Shown here piece by piece: positions 1 through 25,216 of a stretch of DNA of 64,000 nt; positions within the stretch are counted from its first letter, which is position 1, and each line of letters begins with the position of its first letter. The notes beneath the pieces are model-generated. The model saw only the letters and a program-made list of their open reading frames with translations, was not told where the DNA came from and made no database searches. The position numbers were made by a program, and so were the translations under genes. Location: positions 682,001 through 746,000 of the forward strand of contig BAAHQB010000060.1 of assembly GCA_054601695.1 (NCBI GenBank), in the 5' to 3' direction. Source of the stretch: Amorphochlora amoebiformis (lineage: Eukaryota > Cercozoa > Chlorarachniophyceae).

Positions 1-3593
<3,593 letters not shown>

Positions 3594-4128
3594 AAGCGAA
3601 ATCACTCGCTAGAAAATTTGATCATTCGGACAGCAATTAATAAACCCGGTCGCCTTTGCTCGCCTCTGCGCATGCATGCTTTAGATGCCCAACGTAACAC
3701 TTAATGTAGCCTGATTTATTCGAATTCTGACTAGATCTCATGTACTAGATCTAGTAGATATTGCTAGAATACTAGCTAAACTACGAAGACTAGGAGATTC
3801 TAGTATTACTAGTATTAGTGAGGTACTAGGGGTATGAGTTACGTCTTAAAAGTTAATTCGAATTTCTTGCTAGTTCTAGTAGATCATTTGATTTCTAGGA
3901 TTTCTAGTAGTTACTAGGCCACCTACCAAGTTAAGTTAGAAGTAGAGCTTGCAAAAGTTCTAGAAGTAGTTAGATATATACATCGTAGCGACCTAGCCTA
4001 GCTAGCTGATATACTAGATAAAGCTAGATTCATGATGATCGATTATCACACAATCTAGAGACCAGACAATTAGGATAGTTTTAACTTATTCATGATTGAA
4101 ATTCTTAACTAATCTAGTAATGTTCACA
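3594..4128. other. Convergent intergenic gap, CTAG-dense
   Basis: Lies between the stop codons of DMAP1 (+) and the 95-codon gene (-). From about 3730 to 4120 CTAG occurs roughly every 15-20 bases, often as CTAGTAG, TACTAG or ACTAGATCTAG. No TA tract, no convincing ORF. It should hold both 3' UTRs and polyadenylation sites; AATAAA-like ATTAATAAA is at about 3636-3644. Confidence 0.8.
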
Positions 4129-4397
4129 TTATGAAGCAGCCAATTCAGTCTCAAGCTGATTCATATTCGGGGGATCGCATAGCAGATACAAGTCATATAG
4201 AGCCGAGAACCAGGTGTTCTCCAGCTGAGACCCCACGAAAATTGATTTTGGTGCTGTGAGGTGTTTGTGACATTTGTAAAGACATATTATGTACATAAAT
4301 ATATAGAAACATTCATGCAATATTGTGCAATATTCATGCAATATAATATACACATATACACCATACATAACGAATACATACATACACACAAACACAG

Positions 4398-4455
<58 letters not shown>

Positions 4456-4556
4456 TCACACAATGTATATCTGTGTCACATCATTCGATTGAATATGCTA
4501 AATATGTATACGTACTACCATGGTACATAAATAATCTAGTTTTTGTACATACGTAC

Positions 4557-4592
<36 letters not shown>

Positions 4593-4670
4593 TATGTATA
4601 CCACGTTGCAAGTCCCCTTTTCTTGGCTGATTTCGCCGCGCGGGCCTGTAAGTATGTATGTACTCACTAT

Positions 4671-4723
<53 letters not shown>

Positions 4724-4725
4724 GT

Positions 4726-4807
<82 letters not shown>

Positions 4808-4808
4808 C

Positions 4809-4868
<60 letters not shown>

Positions 4869-4881
4869 GACATGTATACAA

Positions 4882-4913
<32 letters not shown>

Positions 4914-4959
4914 CGTACATACACATACTCAGCACATTTGTATATGCATGTACACATAT

Positions 4960-5005
<46 letters not shown>

Positions 5006-5164
5006 ATAAGTAATATTTGTATTTATATGCATGTATTATACTATATATATATATATGATTCACATAATATAACGTGAGATATTATCGTTAGCTCGGTGAT
5101 AATTTTACACTCATTAGCATATATATATACATATATATACATATATATACACATATATATATAC

Positions 5165-5205
<41 letters not shown>

Positions 5206-5414
5206 ATGTATGTATAATATGTGTGTGCATATGTATTCAGTTAATATTCGTATGCATATTACATTGTATGTATATTTTATGTTTGTATGCACATATATAT
5301 ATATATATGTATATGTATGTATATGTATAATATGTGTTTATGTGAATGTATTCAGTTAATATTCGTACGCATATTAAATTGTATGTATATTATGTTTGTA
5401 TTCATATATATATA

Positions 5415-5476
<62 letters not shown>

Positions 5477-5549
5477 GTTATATATATATATACATATATT
5501 ACACACACACACATATATATATATACATACATGCATATATATATATATG

Positions 5550-5592
<43 letters not shown>

Positions 5593-5712
5593 GTACCTGG
5601 TATCCTTGTGTTTCTTGTCTTCCTCTTCGCTTCCTATATCAGAAAATTTTCACTGCTATTCTTACCACACACACACACACATATATATATATTGTTCTAT
5701 ATTATATTATAT

Positions 5713-5761
<49 letters not shown>

Positions 5762-5984
5762 CATCACACACATACCTACCCCCCTATTCATTCACACGAG
5801 TATTTATCTATACATTCATGCACACCGACTATTTATTTATTCATGTATTCATGCACATGAGCATTTTGTAATCCAAAGAGCAGAACTAATGCAAATGACC
5901 CGGTGTCTGGGGTACAGAAGCCTCCTTCGAGAGACGCGAGCTTTCTGCTTGAGTGACGTGTTCACAGTAAACATTTCTATCCAT
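4129..5984 (-). CDS. Unidentified 95-residue protein, four exons
   Basis: I do not recognise it. Model on the minus strand: 5984-5900 (ATG at 5984), 5633-5597, 4645-4605, 4253-4129 (stop). Each exon is bounded by AG and GT on the sense strand and the phases (1, 2, 1) agree across three junctions, giving 96 codons with stop. The N-terminal third is polar, the middle is charged ([12 protein letters not shown] then RRNQPRKGD), and the C-terminal exon is the most protein-like, with [13 protein letters not shown], a hydrophobic [10 protein letters not shown] stretch and an end at LETELAAS. The first donor (GTCATT) is weak, so the first exon is least certain. It is tail-to-tail with DMAP1. The three introns are TA-rich. 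No signal peptide or known motif seen. Confidence 0.45.
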
Positions 5985-6190
5985 TAGCCATTTCTTCTCC
6001 GAGTCATCCCAGTATCTGGGAGTATGTAGGTATGTATATATTATGTATGTATATAATATATGTATGTATATATATATGTATGTAAATATACATATGTAAA
6101 AATATATATTTATGTTTAGTGGATGTTATGTGTGCATATATATATATTTATATTATATATTATATATATATATATATATATGGATGTTAA

Positions 6191-6233
<43 letters not shown>

Positions 6234-6246
6234 AATATATTACTGG

Positions 6247-6297
<51 letters not shown>

Positions 6298-6545
6298 GAA
6301 TTCTCAATTATGTAAATATTTGTGCACATTTGAATATTAGTTGTGTTTTATTTATTATATACTACATGCATACGTAATAGGTGTATCACCATGATTCAAA
6401 ATAATTGTATAATATATAATAATGTATATATATATATATATATAATAATGTATATAGATATATATATATATATATATATACATATATATATACAGACATA
6501 TAGATTCTATTCGAACATATGGTATGTTTCCACATTGAGAAACAA
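5985..6545. other. Intergenic, TA tracts
   Basis: Lies between two minus-strand genes. It holds TA tracts, two copies of a GGATGTTAwGTGTGCATATA block (about 6120 and 6182) and some unique sequence at 6295-6420 and 6500-6545. I see no gene here; it includes the upstream region of the 95-codon gene. Confidence 0.6.
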
Positions 6546-8858
<2,313 letters not shown>

Positions 8859-9182
8859 CCTGACGTATCTTCTAGGTGGTTCGGAAGCTAAGAATGAACA
8901 CAACGGAAGAGTGGGATTCTAGTCATGTTGAGTATTTGAGGCATCGCATTTAGATGTCCATACCTTTCCCTGAGTTACTTTTCCTCTGCTCAGAAGGTCG
9001 TTTCTGCAGGGAGAATACACAATACACAAACACACACATGCACACTCAGCTCTCACTCCAATTGAGGGGGGAGAATACGTACACACTTTATTAGGATTGA
9101 AGCCTATCGCAACATTGCCATCCTTGACTTGAAGGTCAACCTGTAATCAACCGAAAGTAAAATACTACGCCTCACGCATGCG
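8859..9182. other. Intergenic between two minus-strand genes
   Basis: Ordinary unique sequence without TA tracts. It must hold the 3' UTR of the GRAM gene and the upstream region of the 78-residue gene. No ORF or RNA gene recognised. Confidence 0.6.
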
Positions 9183-10184
9183 TCATACAAAGCTGACCTT
9201 ATGGGCATGTCTCTTTCCGAACGCAAGTGCGTTATTTACGTCCTTCCCACTCACCTTTACTGCCTGCCCTCCAACCTACAAACCAAGCATCATCACGAGT
9301 CAGGCCACAACGCACATACGAAAACACATGTCGGAGAGCTACCGACACAGTAGCTACAGCCAGGGGATCTAGGAACGAGCTTTGCCCGTCGGCAACGCTA
9401 ACAAGGAGGAATAGGGATGAGATATCTGTCCAAAATAAACTTAACATGTCGTGTAAGCTGTATGATGGTGGAGGTTGGAAGGGGTTACTTTTGCTGATGG
9501 TTGGTCCACATCTCCATGAAGCGCCCCATGGCGTCATCGCGATCCAAAAAGTTTATGAAATGATATTTCTGGTCCGAGGTTTCTATTTGGAGACTCGATT
9601 GATCCATACCTGGTCTAAATGGGAAAAGGACTGGATGTGATGATATGGGTAGCATGAGAGAAACACGTGAGCTCATTTTTTACCTGATTGCATTGACTGA
9701 CCCGAACTGGATTTTGTATTGCTGGGGGTGTCACAATGATTCAGTTTTAAATTCCGAAACAGCGTAACGCATGTAGACATACCGGCTTCCGTCTATTTGG
9801 ATCGATGAAGGAGAGGTAGTCTGCAAAGGAAATCGACAGTCAGCACATTGTTTCCAGAAGGTTCAATTTACTTGTCGAGGCGTATAATATGCCGTCGTAG
9901 ACAGTATCCTTCGTCCCGCCGAAGTACCCAGAAGCGGACACTTTCAAGCTGCACTTACATACTGAAGCATACCATACATTCAATCTCTTATTCAACCCTT
10001 GGGAGAAGCATTTTACCGTGCTCCATCTTCTCTGATGACGGAAAGCCAAAATATCTGTGAAAGTTGGCTTCTGCGTTCTCTCGACTGAGATTTCCATTTC
10101 GACCTATAGGGGACTTCGATCTCCTGTATGAAATATGGTTAAAATAGTACCTGTGAGAAAGAAATTGAGTCTAAACCTCCACAT
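9183..10184 (-). CDS. GRAM-domain protein, 191 residues, eight exons
   Basis: GRAM domains are PH-like folds that bind membrane phosphoinositides or sterol-rich membranes. Minus-strand exons: 10184-10151, 10103-10017, 9961-9872, 9820-9783, 9721-9684, 9614-9489, 9397-9328, 9275-9183 (stop TGA). All junctions are GT-AG, phases agree, total 192 codons. The domain (about residues 22-130) reads ANFHRYFGFPSSEKM, CSLKVSASGYF, DGILYASTNYLSF, KIQFGSVNAIR, LQIETSDQKYHFINF and FLDRDDAMGRFMEMW, the usual order of GRAM strands and final helix. The C-terminal 55 residues are not recognised. No membrane segment is seen, unlike GRAMD1/Lam proteins, so it may be a stand-alone GRAM adaptor. Introns are only 50-90 nt, contain CTGAC/CTGAA branch-point-like motifs and no TA repeat, in sharp contrast to its neighbours. 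The gene is divergent from the Ki-67-like gene. Confidence 0.87.
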
Positions 10185-10312
10185 GGCGACTCGACCTCCC
10201 TTCTGTCGATTGCTCGCCCGAACAATTAATAATTGAGCTTTTTTTTTTTTTCGGCCCTGTGCTCAATTTTGTCGGCGGATAATCATCCAACGGTCAGAGG
10301 GCAATCGTTGTC
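10185..10312. promoter_or_regulatory. Shared upstream region of GRAM (-) and Ki-67-like (+) genes
   Basis: Only 128 bp separate the two start codons. It includes a run of twelve T at about 10239-10251 and an AACAATTAATAATTG stretch. Both 5' UTRs and both core promoters must fit here. No specific factor site is identified; the role is inferred from position. Confidence 0.55.
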
Positions 10313-15478
<5,166 letters not shown>

Positions 15479-16400
15479 AAATGCACATTTTCCGCGGTGA
15501 TTGTTTCTTCCTTCGTCATGGCATTTGATGGAGGCCGCTCTTTCTCTTTGTTCTGGAGATTTCCAGAAGCAGCGGTAGCTTGCAGGTACAATTAGAAGAC
15601 GGATGTACATTAGCATCATCACTACCTAAGTTGATAATTCTAGAATCTTGGCATAAACTAGATAAATTGGAACATGAATTTACTCCAGCACTGGAGTTAA
15701 GCCTCTGTGCGTGACAGCTAGATGTCCTAGATCCAGTACCCTACTAGCCTAGCCAGAGTGATACTAGTGATACCATCGCCTAGATAGTCTAGATAGTCTA
15801 GATAGTCTAGATAGTGTATCACGTATCTAGCGTATCTCGTCTAGTGTCTACTAGTCTAGAGTGTACGTATAGATACTAGAGATAGCTATCCTAGTATCTA
15901 CCGTCTACTCTAGTACTAGATCTAGTAGATCTAGGCTCTAGACTAGCTAGAGGCTATAGTAGACTAGTAGTCTTCTACTAGTTCTAGGTCTTAGATTCTA
16001 GTACTAGCAGTAGTCTAGCTAGGCTCAATAGAGTCTAGTTTTGCCTTTCTAGCTTTGCTCTAGTTGCTGCCTCTGGGCTTGGGCTTCTGCTAGTCTGGCG
16101 TATTCTAGTATTGCTAGTATTATTATATCTAGTATATCTAGATATGACTATACTACTTTCTAGACTCTAGCAAGTAAACAATAAGAGAGTCCAGAAATCA
16201 GTCGCGATCGGACTCTCAGCGCTATAGCTAGCGCCTAGGCTGGTGTAAGATGTAATTTTAATTTAAAAACAATTATCGAATTCTGGATCTTGTGTACCAG
16301 TTGTAACATCAGTCAATTACAACGCTTCTGAAAATTCCTTTTGTGATAACGGATGAGCTAGAAGGTGCAGCTGTAGAGCTAGCTAGACTAACTCTAGTAA
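15479..16400. other. Convergent intergenic gap, very CTAG-dense
   Basis: Lies between the stops of the Ki-67-like gene (+) and D27 (-). From about 15640 to 16160 CTAG appears roughly every 12-15 bases, including four tandem TAGTCTAGA units (15783-15815) and runs such as CTAGTACTAGATCTAGTAG. Many CTAGs overlap into short palindromes. A few continue to 16400. No gene seen. Confidence 0.82.
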
Positions 16401-16643
16401 CTAGAGTTTCACGGTTGTGGGGAGTTTGTGACAGGGCTTAGATGCGTCTTGGTTTGCTGTTTTGCATGACGAGAAACATGGCTGTTCATATGCCGGGTCC
16501 TATATCAGTATATACAGGTGTGTACACTCGTATGATTTACGCAATCACTGCAATGTATATTAATGATATTATATACTATGATATATATATATATATATAT
16601 CTAGTATATATCTAGTATATATATATATCTAGTATATATCTAG

Positions 16644-16680
<37 letters not shown>

Positions 16681-16765
16681 CTAGTATATATTTATTTATC
16701 ACAGTGTTTATAATATACATATATATACACATATGTATATAACGTATATATATATATATTTATAA

Positions 16766-16796
<31 letters not shown>

Positions 16797-16838
16797 TTCA
16801 TATATATATACATATGTAAATACACGTATTTATATATA

Positions 16839-16880
<42 letters not shown>

Positions 16881-16982
16881 CATACTATATTTTGTATAAT
16901 ACCAGCATGTATATATATATATATATATACCTATATATATTTTACATTTATAATTATGTAAAATTATATCATTGAATAGCAG

Positions 16983-17043
<61 letters not shown>

Positions 17044-17124
17044 TATATTTGTATATGTATATTTGTAACTAAATACAACATTGTATATTATTATTATTAT
17101 TATAATATTATACATATATGTATA

Positions 17125-17190
<66 letters not shown>

Positions 17191-17261
17191 ATAATTCTAG
17201 ATTATGAAAAACATTGTATGTATTTTTACATATATGATATATAAATATATATTATATATAT

Positions 17262-17296
<35 letters not shown>

Positions 17297-17390
17297 TTAT
17301 ACATATCCATATTCCTATATATATATGTATGTATATGTACATATATATATTATACATATTATATAAACAAATGCATGCGTGTATGTTCAT

Positions 17391-17431
<41 letters not shown>

Positions 17432-17717
17432 CGATATAATATACATACAAGTGTATATGAACATGCTTGCCTAGTATAATATATATACAATATAACATTA
17501 CATATCCAAGTTTATATCTAAGACTTGTATACCATTATTCAAGCTACAGGAGCTTATCCATAGGTATAGTTACACTTACATATAGGAATATAACATATTC
17601 ATATGTATATAATATTATATATATATATATATATATACCTCGTGCGCGATAGCCGGTGGAGTTAAACCAAAATGAAATTCGCACGACATGTCTTTATACT
17701 ATGTCAATAAACAATAC

Positions 17718-17781
<64 letters not shown>

Positions 17782-17813
17782 TGTATATGTATAGATGTCA
17801 ATAAATAATGCAC

Positions 17814-17868
<55 letters not shown>

Positions 17869-17906
17869 AGCACGACATGTCTTTACACTATGTTAATAAA
17901 CAATAC

Positions 17907-17941
<35 letters not shown>

Positions 17942-17974
17942 TACTGTATTCATATATAATATATATACACATAC

Positions 17975-18031
<57 letters not shown>

Positions 18032-18138
18032 CACGACTTGTCTTCATACTGATATATACATATATATATATATGTATCATATATACATATATAATATGTA
18101 TATACCCTTCTCCTAAAGATGAGGCTGTATCAACAACA

Positions 18139-18187
<49 letters not shown>

Positions 18188-18190
18188 TAA

Positions 18191-18235
<45 letters not shown>

Positions 18236-18356
18236 GCATATGTATATTATATGTAGCATATATATATATATATATATGTATTTATATATAATATATAAAC
18301 ACACATATTGCATTATATACCTACACAAACACACACACACACATATATATATATAC

Positions 18357-18400
<44 letters not shown>

Positions 18401-18593
18401 TTATATATATGTATAATATATACATATATATATATATATATATATGTATACTCATATATATAAATTATATATACCTTTATATACACACATTTAATATATA
18501 CATATATATGTACACATATATACATATATACATATACACACACACACACATATATATACTATATACCATATATATATTATATATAATATATAT

Positions 18594-18684
<91 letters not shown>

Positions 18685-18751
18685 CTATATATATATGTAT
18701 CTAAATAATATGTATATATATATATATATGTATATGTATATCTACATATAA

Positions 18752-18841
<90 letters not shown>

Positions 18842-18919
18842 TACATATAATACACACACCTGTATATATATATATATATATGCATACATACGTATACATA
18901 TATACACATATACATAAAT

Positions 18920-18962
<43 letters not shown>

Positions 18963-20164
18963 TACATATATATATTATATATCCACATTGGGTCGTATCG
19001 TGAGCGGCAATCCAAAAACATCCCCAAAGAAGGCTTGAGTGGGCTTCTGTTCAACATATCAGTGGTCTATAATTCATACATAAACCAGTGGTCTTCTGAT
19101 TCATAAATCAGTGGTCTGCTGATGCATAAGTCAATGGTCTTCTATTCATACATAAACCAGTGGTCTTCTGATGCATAAATCAGTGGTCTGCTGATGCATA
19201 AGTCAGTGGTCTTTAATTCATACATAAACCAGTGGTCTTCTGATCCATAAATCAGTGGTCTGCTGATGCATAAGTCAGTGGTCTTCTATTCATACATAAA
19301 CCAGTGGGCTTCTGATCCATAAATCAGTGGTCTGCTGATGCATAAGTCAGTGGTCTTAATTCATACATAAACCAGTGGTCTTCTGATGCATAAACCAGTG
19401 GTCTGCTGATACATAAGTCAGTGGTCTTCTATTCATACATAAACCAGTGGTCTTCTGATCCATAAACCAGTGGTCTGCTGATACATAAGTCAGTGGTCTT
19501 CTATTCATACATAAACCAGTGGGCTTCTGATGCATAAACCAGTGGTCTGCTGATACATAAGTCAGTGGTCTTAATTCATACATAAACCAGTGGTCTTCTG
19601 ATGCATAAACCAGTGGTCTGCTGATGCATAAGTCAGTGGTCTTAATTCATACATAAACCAGTGGGCTTCTGATGCATAAACCAGTGGTCTGCTGATGCAT
19701 AAGTCAGTGGTCTTCTATTCATACATAAACCAGTGGTCTTCTGATGCATAAATCAGTGGTCTACTGATGCATAAGTCAGTGGTCTATAATTCATACATAA
19801 ACCAGTGGGCTTTTGATGCATAAACCAGTGGTCTGCTGATACATAAGTCAGTGGTCTTCTATTCATACATAAACCAGTGGGCTTCTGATGCATAAATCAG
19901 TGGTCTGCTGATGCATAAGTCAGTGGTCTTAATTCATACATAAACCAGTGGGCTTCTGATGCATAAATCAGTGAGTTTCTTTTCACACATATATCAGTGG
20001 CTTCTGTTGGTATATATATATATATATGTTTGTAGCTAAAAAGAGTAGGCTTCTAATCATACATAAATCAGGGCGCTTTTCTTCATAAATAGGTGGGATT
20101 TTGCTTCTCATACATAAATGTACATTGTATGTACACACATATGTATATATATATATATTATATA

Positions 20165-20253
<89 letters not shown>

Positions 20254-20443
20254 ACACATAGAGCAACACATCCCTACACAGCCACTCTCCTGTAGCCATC
20301 GACACTTGTGAATCTATAGTATATATATATATATGTATATTTATGTATATGTATATGTATATATATATATGTATGTATATTGGTGTATATATATGTGTAT
20401 GTATGCATTAAATATATATATATATTTATATGTATGTATGCAT

Positions 20444-20483
<40 letters not shown>

Positions 20484-20554
20484 TATATGTATACGTAAGT
20501 ATACGTTGATGCAGCCTCTTCTTTATGAGAAGTACATTTAATTATATTGTTATA

Positions 20555-20602
<48 letters not shown>

Positions 20603-20931
20603 GTATGTAATATGTATACGTATATATACATACACATATGTGTATATATATGTATATATATATATATATATATGTATACATACACGTATGTATATATCCG
20701 TATGTATGTATATATGTTATACATATTACTTATTTGATATTTGTATATTAATATATCATATAAAGGCACACGCAAACACACGCACACAAACATTTATACA
20801 TATACATATACATGTATATATGTGTATATATATACACCATATATACATACATATGTATATATATGTATATATATTATATAGATATTCTATATATATTTAT
20901 ATATGTGTACGAAAATATATAAATATATATA

Positions 20932-20981
<50 letters not shown>

Positions 20982-20987
20982 CATACG

Positions 20988-21049
<62 letters not shown>

Positions 21050-21123
21050 TATATGTATGTATATATATATATATATATATTGTGCCTGTAGTTATTAACA
21101 TATATAACACATATATACATTAT

Positions 21124-21162
<39 letters not shown>

Positions 21163-21167
21163 CATAC

Positions 21168-21202
<35 letters not shown>

Positions 21203-21255
21203 GCATGTAATTATTATATATATACACACACATACACAATACACACATACACAAT

Positions 21256-21338
<83 letters not shown>

Positions 21339-21396
21339 TATTATATATATATATATATATATGCATATGTACACATACACACACACATATATATAT

Positions 21397-21482
<86 letters not shown>

Positions 21483-21545
21483 TATAAGTGTGAAAATAAC
21501 CTTGACGAGAGAGTTCATGGGAACACCTAAGTCATTCTGCATGTA

Positions 21546-21625
<80 letters not shown>

Positions 21626-21626
21626 C

Positions 21627-21664
<38 letters not shown>

Positions 21665-21687
21665 TATTTACACACATATATATATAT

Positions 21688-21732
<45 letters not shown>

Positions 21733-21763
21733 CATATAAATATGCATATAATACGTATATATA

Positions 21764-21810
<47 letters not shown>

Positions 21811-23065
21811 ATACATATGCATGTGCGACATAATTTCTAACCCTAACCCTGACCCTAACCCTTACCTATATATGCATATATATGTGTATATATATATATA
21901 TAATACATGTACATGTGCGACATTATTTCTAACCCTAACCCTTACCTAACCGTTCGAACCCTAACCCGTACCCCTAACCCTAACCCTAACCCTAACCCTA
22001 ACCCTAACCATAACCCTTTCCTAACCCTAGCCCTAAGCCTTTCATAACCCTAATCATATCCTAACCCTAACCCTAACCCTAACCCTAAACATAACCCTAA
22101 CCCTAACCCTAACCCTATCCCTAACCCTATCCTTAACCCTATCCCTAACCCTAACCCTCCCTAACCCTAACCCTAACCTAACCCTAACTGAGTCAATGGT
22201 CCTCGGGACAAAGACATGTTAAATCATCTGATCCTAACCCTAACCCTAACCCTCACCCTAACCCTTACCTAACCCTTTCCCTAACTTAACCCTAACCCTA
22301 ACCCTAACCCTAACCCTAACCCTAACCCTAACCGTCACCTCCTCAGATCGCTCGACCGAAATAGGGCCAACAAGCCAAGAGAAGACCTTTGGTACGGTTA
22401 GGGTTAGATAGGGTTAAGCTTGGAGGTTAGGATCAGATTATTCAGCATGTCTTTGTCCTAGGACCATTGACTCCGCTAGGATCAGATTATCCAGCATGTC
22501 CTAGTCCGAGGACCATTGAGTCTTGACTCAGCTAGGGTTAGGGTTATGGCTGGGGAAGGATGAGGGTGTTGGAATCGGCTTTGGTTAGTGTAAGGTTAGG
22601 GTTAGGGTTAGAGTTGTGATAACGGATAGAGTTAGGGATAGGGTTAGAGCCATGGTAACGGTTAGGCTGTGTTCGGGTTCGGGTTAGGGTTAGGGTTAGG
22701 GTTAGGGTTAGGGTTAGGGTTAAGATTAGGGTTAGGGTTAGGGTTAAGGTCAGGGTTAGGGTTAACCTGTTGTGTGATTTTCGCGTTGGTTTCGTAGGAG
22801 TAGACTTTGTTGTTTGGAAAGAGCTTGCGGAATGCTTCGTCGCCCTAGTATATATGTATTACATATATATATATATACACATACATATGTATATATTTGA
22901 ATATATATATGTATATATATATATATAATATGTAAATATGCCTATGTTACATAGGTTTTGAAATGCGTGTTATACATGTGAATATGTTTTTATGTGTGTC
23001 TATTCAAGAATATTGTAGGTATTTATAAATATATTTATATGAATGTAAATATATATAATATAATA

Positions 23066-23105
<40 letters not shown>

Positions 23106-23150
23106 GATATAACACTACAATAAGTATATGGATGTTTAATACGAACCATA

Positions 23151-23184
<34 letters not shown>

Positions 23185-23251
23185 AACACTGCATTAAGCA
23201 TAAAGATACAACACTACATTAAGTATATAGATATTTAATACCAACCCCATA

Positions 23252-23294
<43 letters not shown>

Positions 23295-23356
23295 ACACTG
23301 CGTTAAGTATGAGATATAACACTAATAAGTATATAGATGTTTAATACGAACTCATA

Positions 23357-23418
<62 letters not shown>

Positions 23419-23484
23419 AACACTGCATTAAGTATGAGATATAACGCTACAATAAGTATATAGATGTTTAATACGAACCCCATA

Positions 23485-23543
<59 letters not shown>

Positions 23544-23634
23544 ATATATATATAATATATGTTAAATAGATATAACACTAATAAGTATATAGATGTTTAA
23601 TACGAACCCCTGGCGGCACCATAGACGTCATAAC

Positions 23635-23677
<43 letters not shown>

Positions 23678-23827
23678 TTATGAGATATAACACTACAATA
23701 AGTATATAGATGTTTAATACGAACCCCTGGCGGCACCATAGACGTCATAACATTAAGTGACTGCATACTTTGCTCCGCACTACTCTATATATATAATATA
23801 TATATATATATATATTTATATATTATA

Positions 23828-23880
<53 letters not shown>

Positions 23881-24045
23881 TATAATACAATATATATCAT
23901 ATTTACATCCTCATGTGGCTTAAAGTTTCATATTATTATAATAATACCTAAATATATTCTTATATAAAATATATACATACTATCCATATATAATATATAT
24001 ATATAGTATATGACCAAATATATATGATATACATTACACGTACTA

Positions 24046-24106
<61 letters not shown>

Positions 24107-24834
24107 CATAGACGTCATAACATTAAGTGACTGCATACTTTGCTCCGCACTACTCTATATAATATATATGTATATTTATATTATAATATATAATATATAA
24201 TATATAATATATATATATATATATATTTATGTATATTATAATACAATATATATCATATTTACATCCTCATGTGGCTTAAAGTTTCATATTAGGCACAATA
24301 ATGCCCAAATACCATTCTTCTAGTAAAATACATACATACTAGCCGTATTAATACATGTATTTAGCATATGACCAAACAGATATGATATACATTACACGTC
24401 CTAGCCGTTTTAATACATGTATCTATCAAATATTACACACATACTTACCGTATTAATACACACACATCTAGCACATGCCCGAACATGTATTCCATACATT
24501 ACACGCGTACTAAATGCATATACTACGGCATTATTTAACATGCAGTTAAGAACAAGAGGGTTGATGAGTAGGGGGGGGGTTACCTTGGATCGTATGGAGT
24601 CGAAACATATTCTCATAAGCTCATCATAGCTTCCTTTGGCTTCGACGGTCGCGGTTCCGCTGGTCTCGGCCATTTGGCGGGTGAATATACTGAGAATGAG
24701 ATGTGCGAATGTATAAGTCTGAATGTATGTCTTAGACTGAGGTGGACTAGGGTATGAGTCTGAATGTATGTTGTTGGGTGTGTTGATAATACATGTATCT
24801 ATATAAATATATTATATGTATTTGTGTTTGTATG

Positions 24835-24876
<42 letters not shown>

Positions 24877-24922
24877 TGCATGTATTATATATGTTTATAT
24901 ATATATATATATTATATACAGG

Positions 24923-24984
<62 letters not shown>

Positions 24985-25016
24985 CTATACATACATATAT
25001 ATATTTTATCTTATAT

Positions 25017-25063
<47 letters not shown>

Positions 25064-25133
25064 TGTGTGTGTGTATGTATGTGTGTGTGTGTGAGAGTAT
25101 TTATAATTATGTATATATACAACTAATATAAAC

Positions 25134-25216
<83 letters not shown>

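Noticed and set aside
21836-22766. A chromosome end or telomere fusion point
   Set aside because: The head-to-head arrays could suggest a fusion, but D27 exon 5 sits exactly between them and exons 4 and 6 flank them in phase, so the arrays are intronic.
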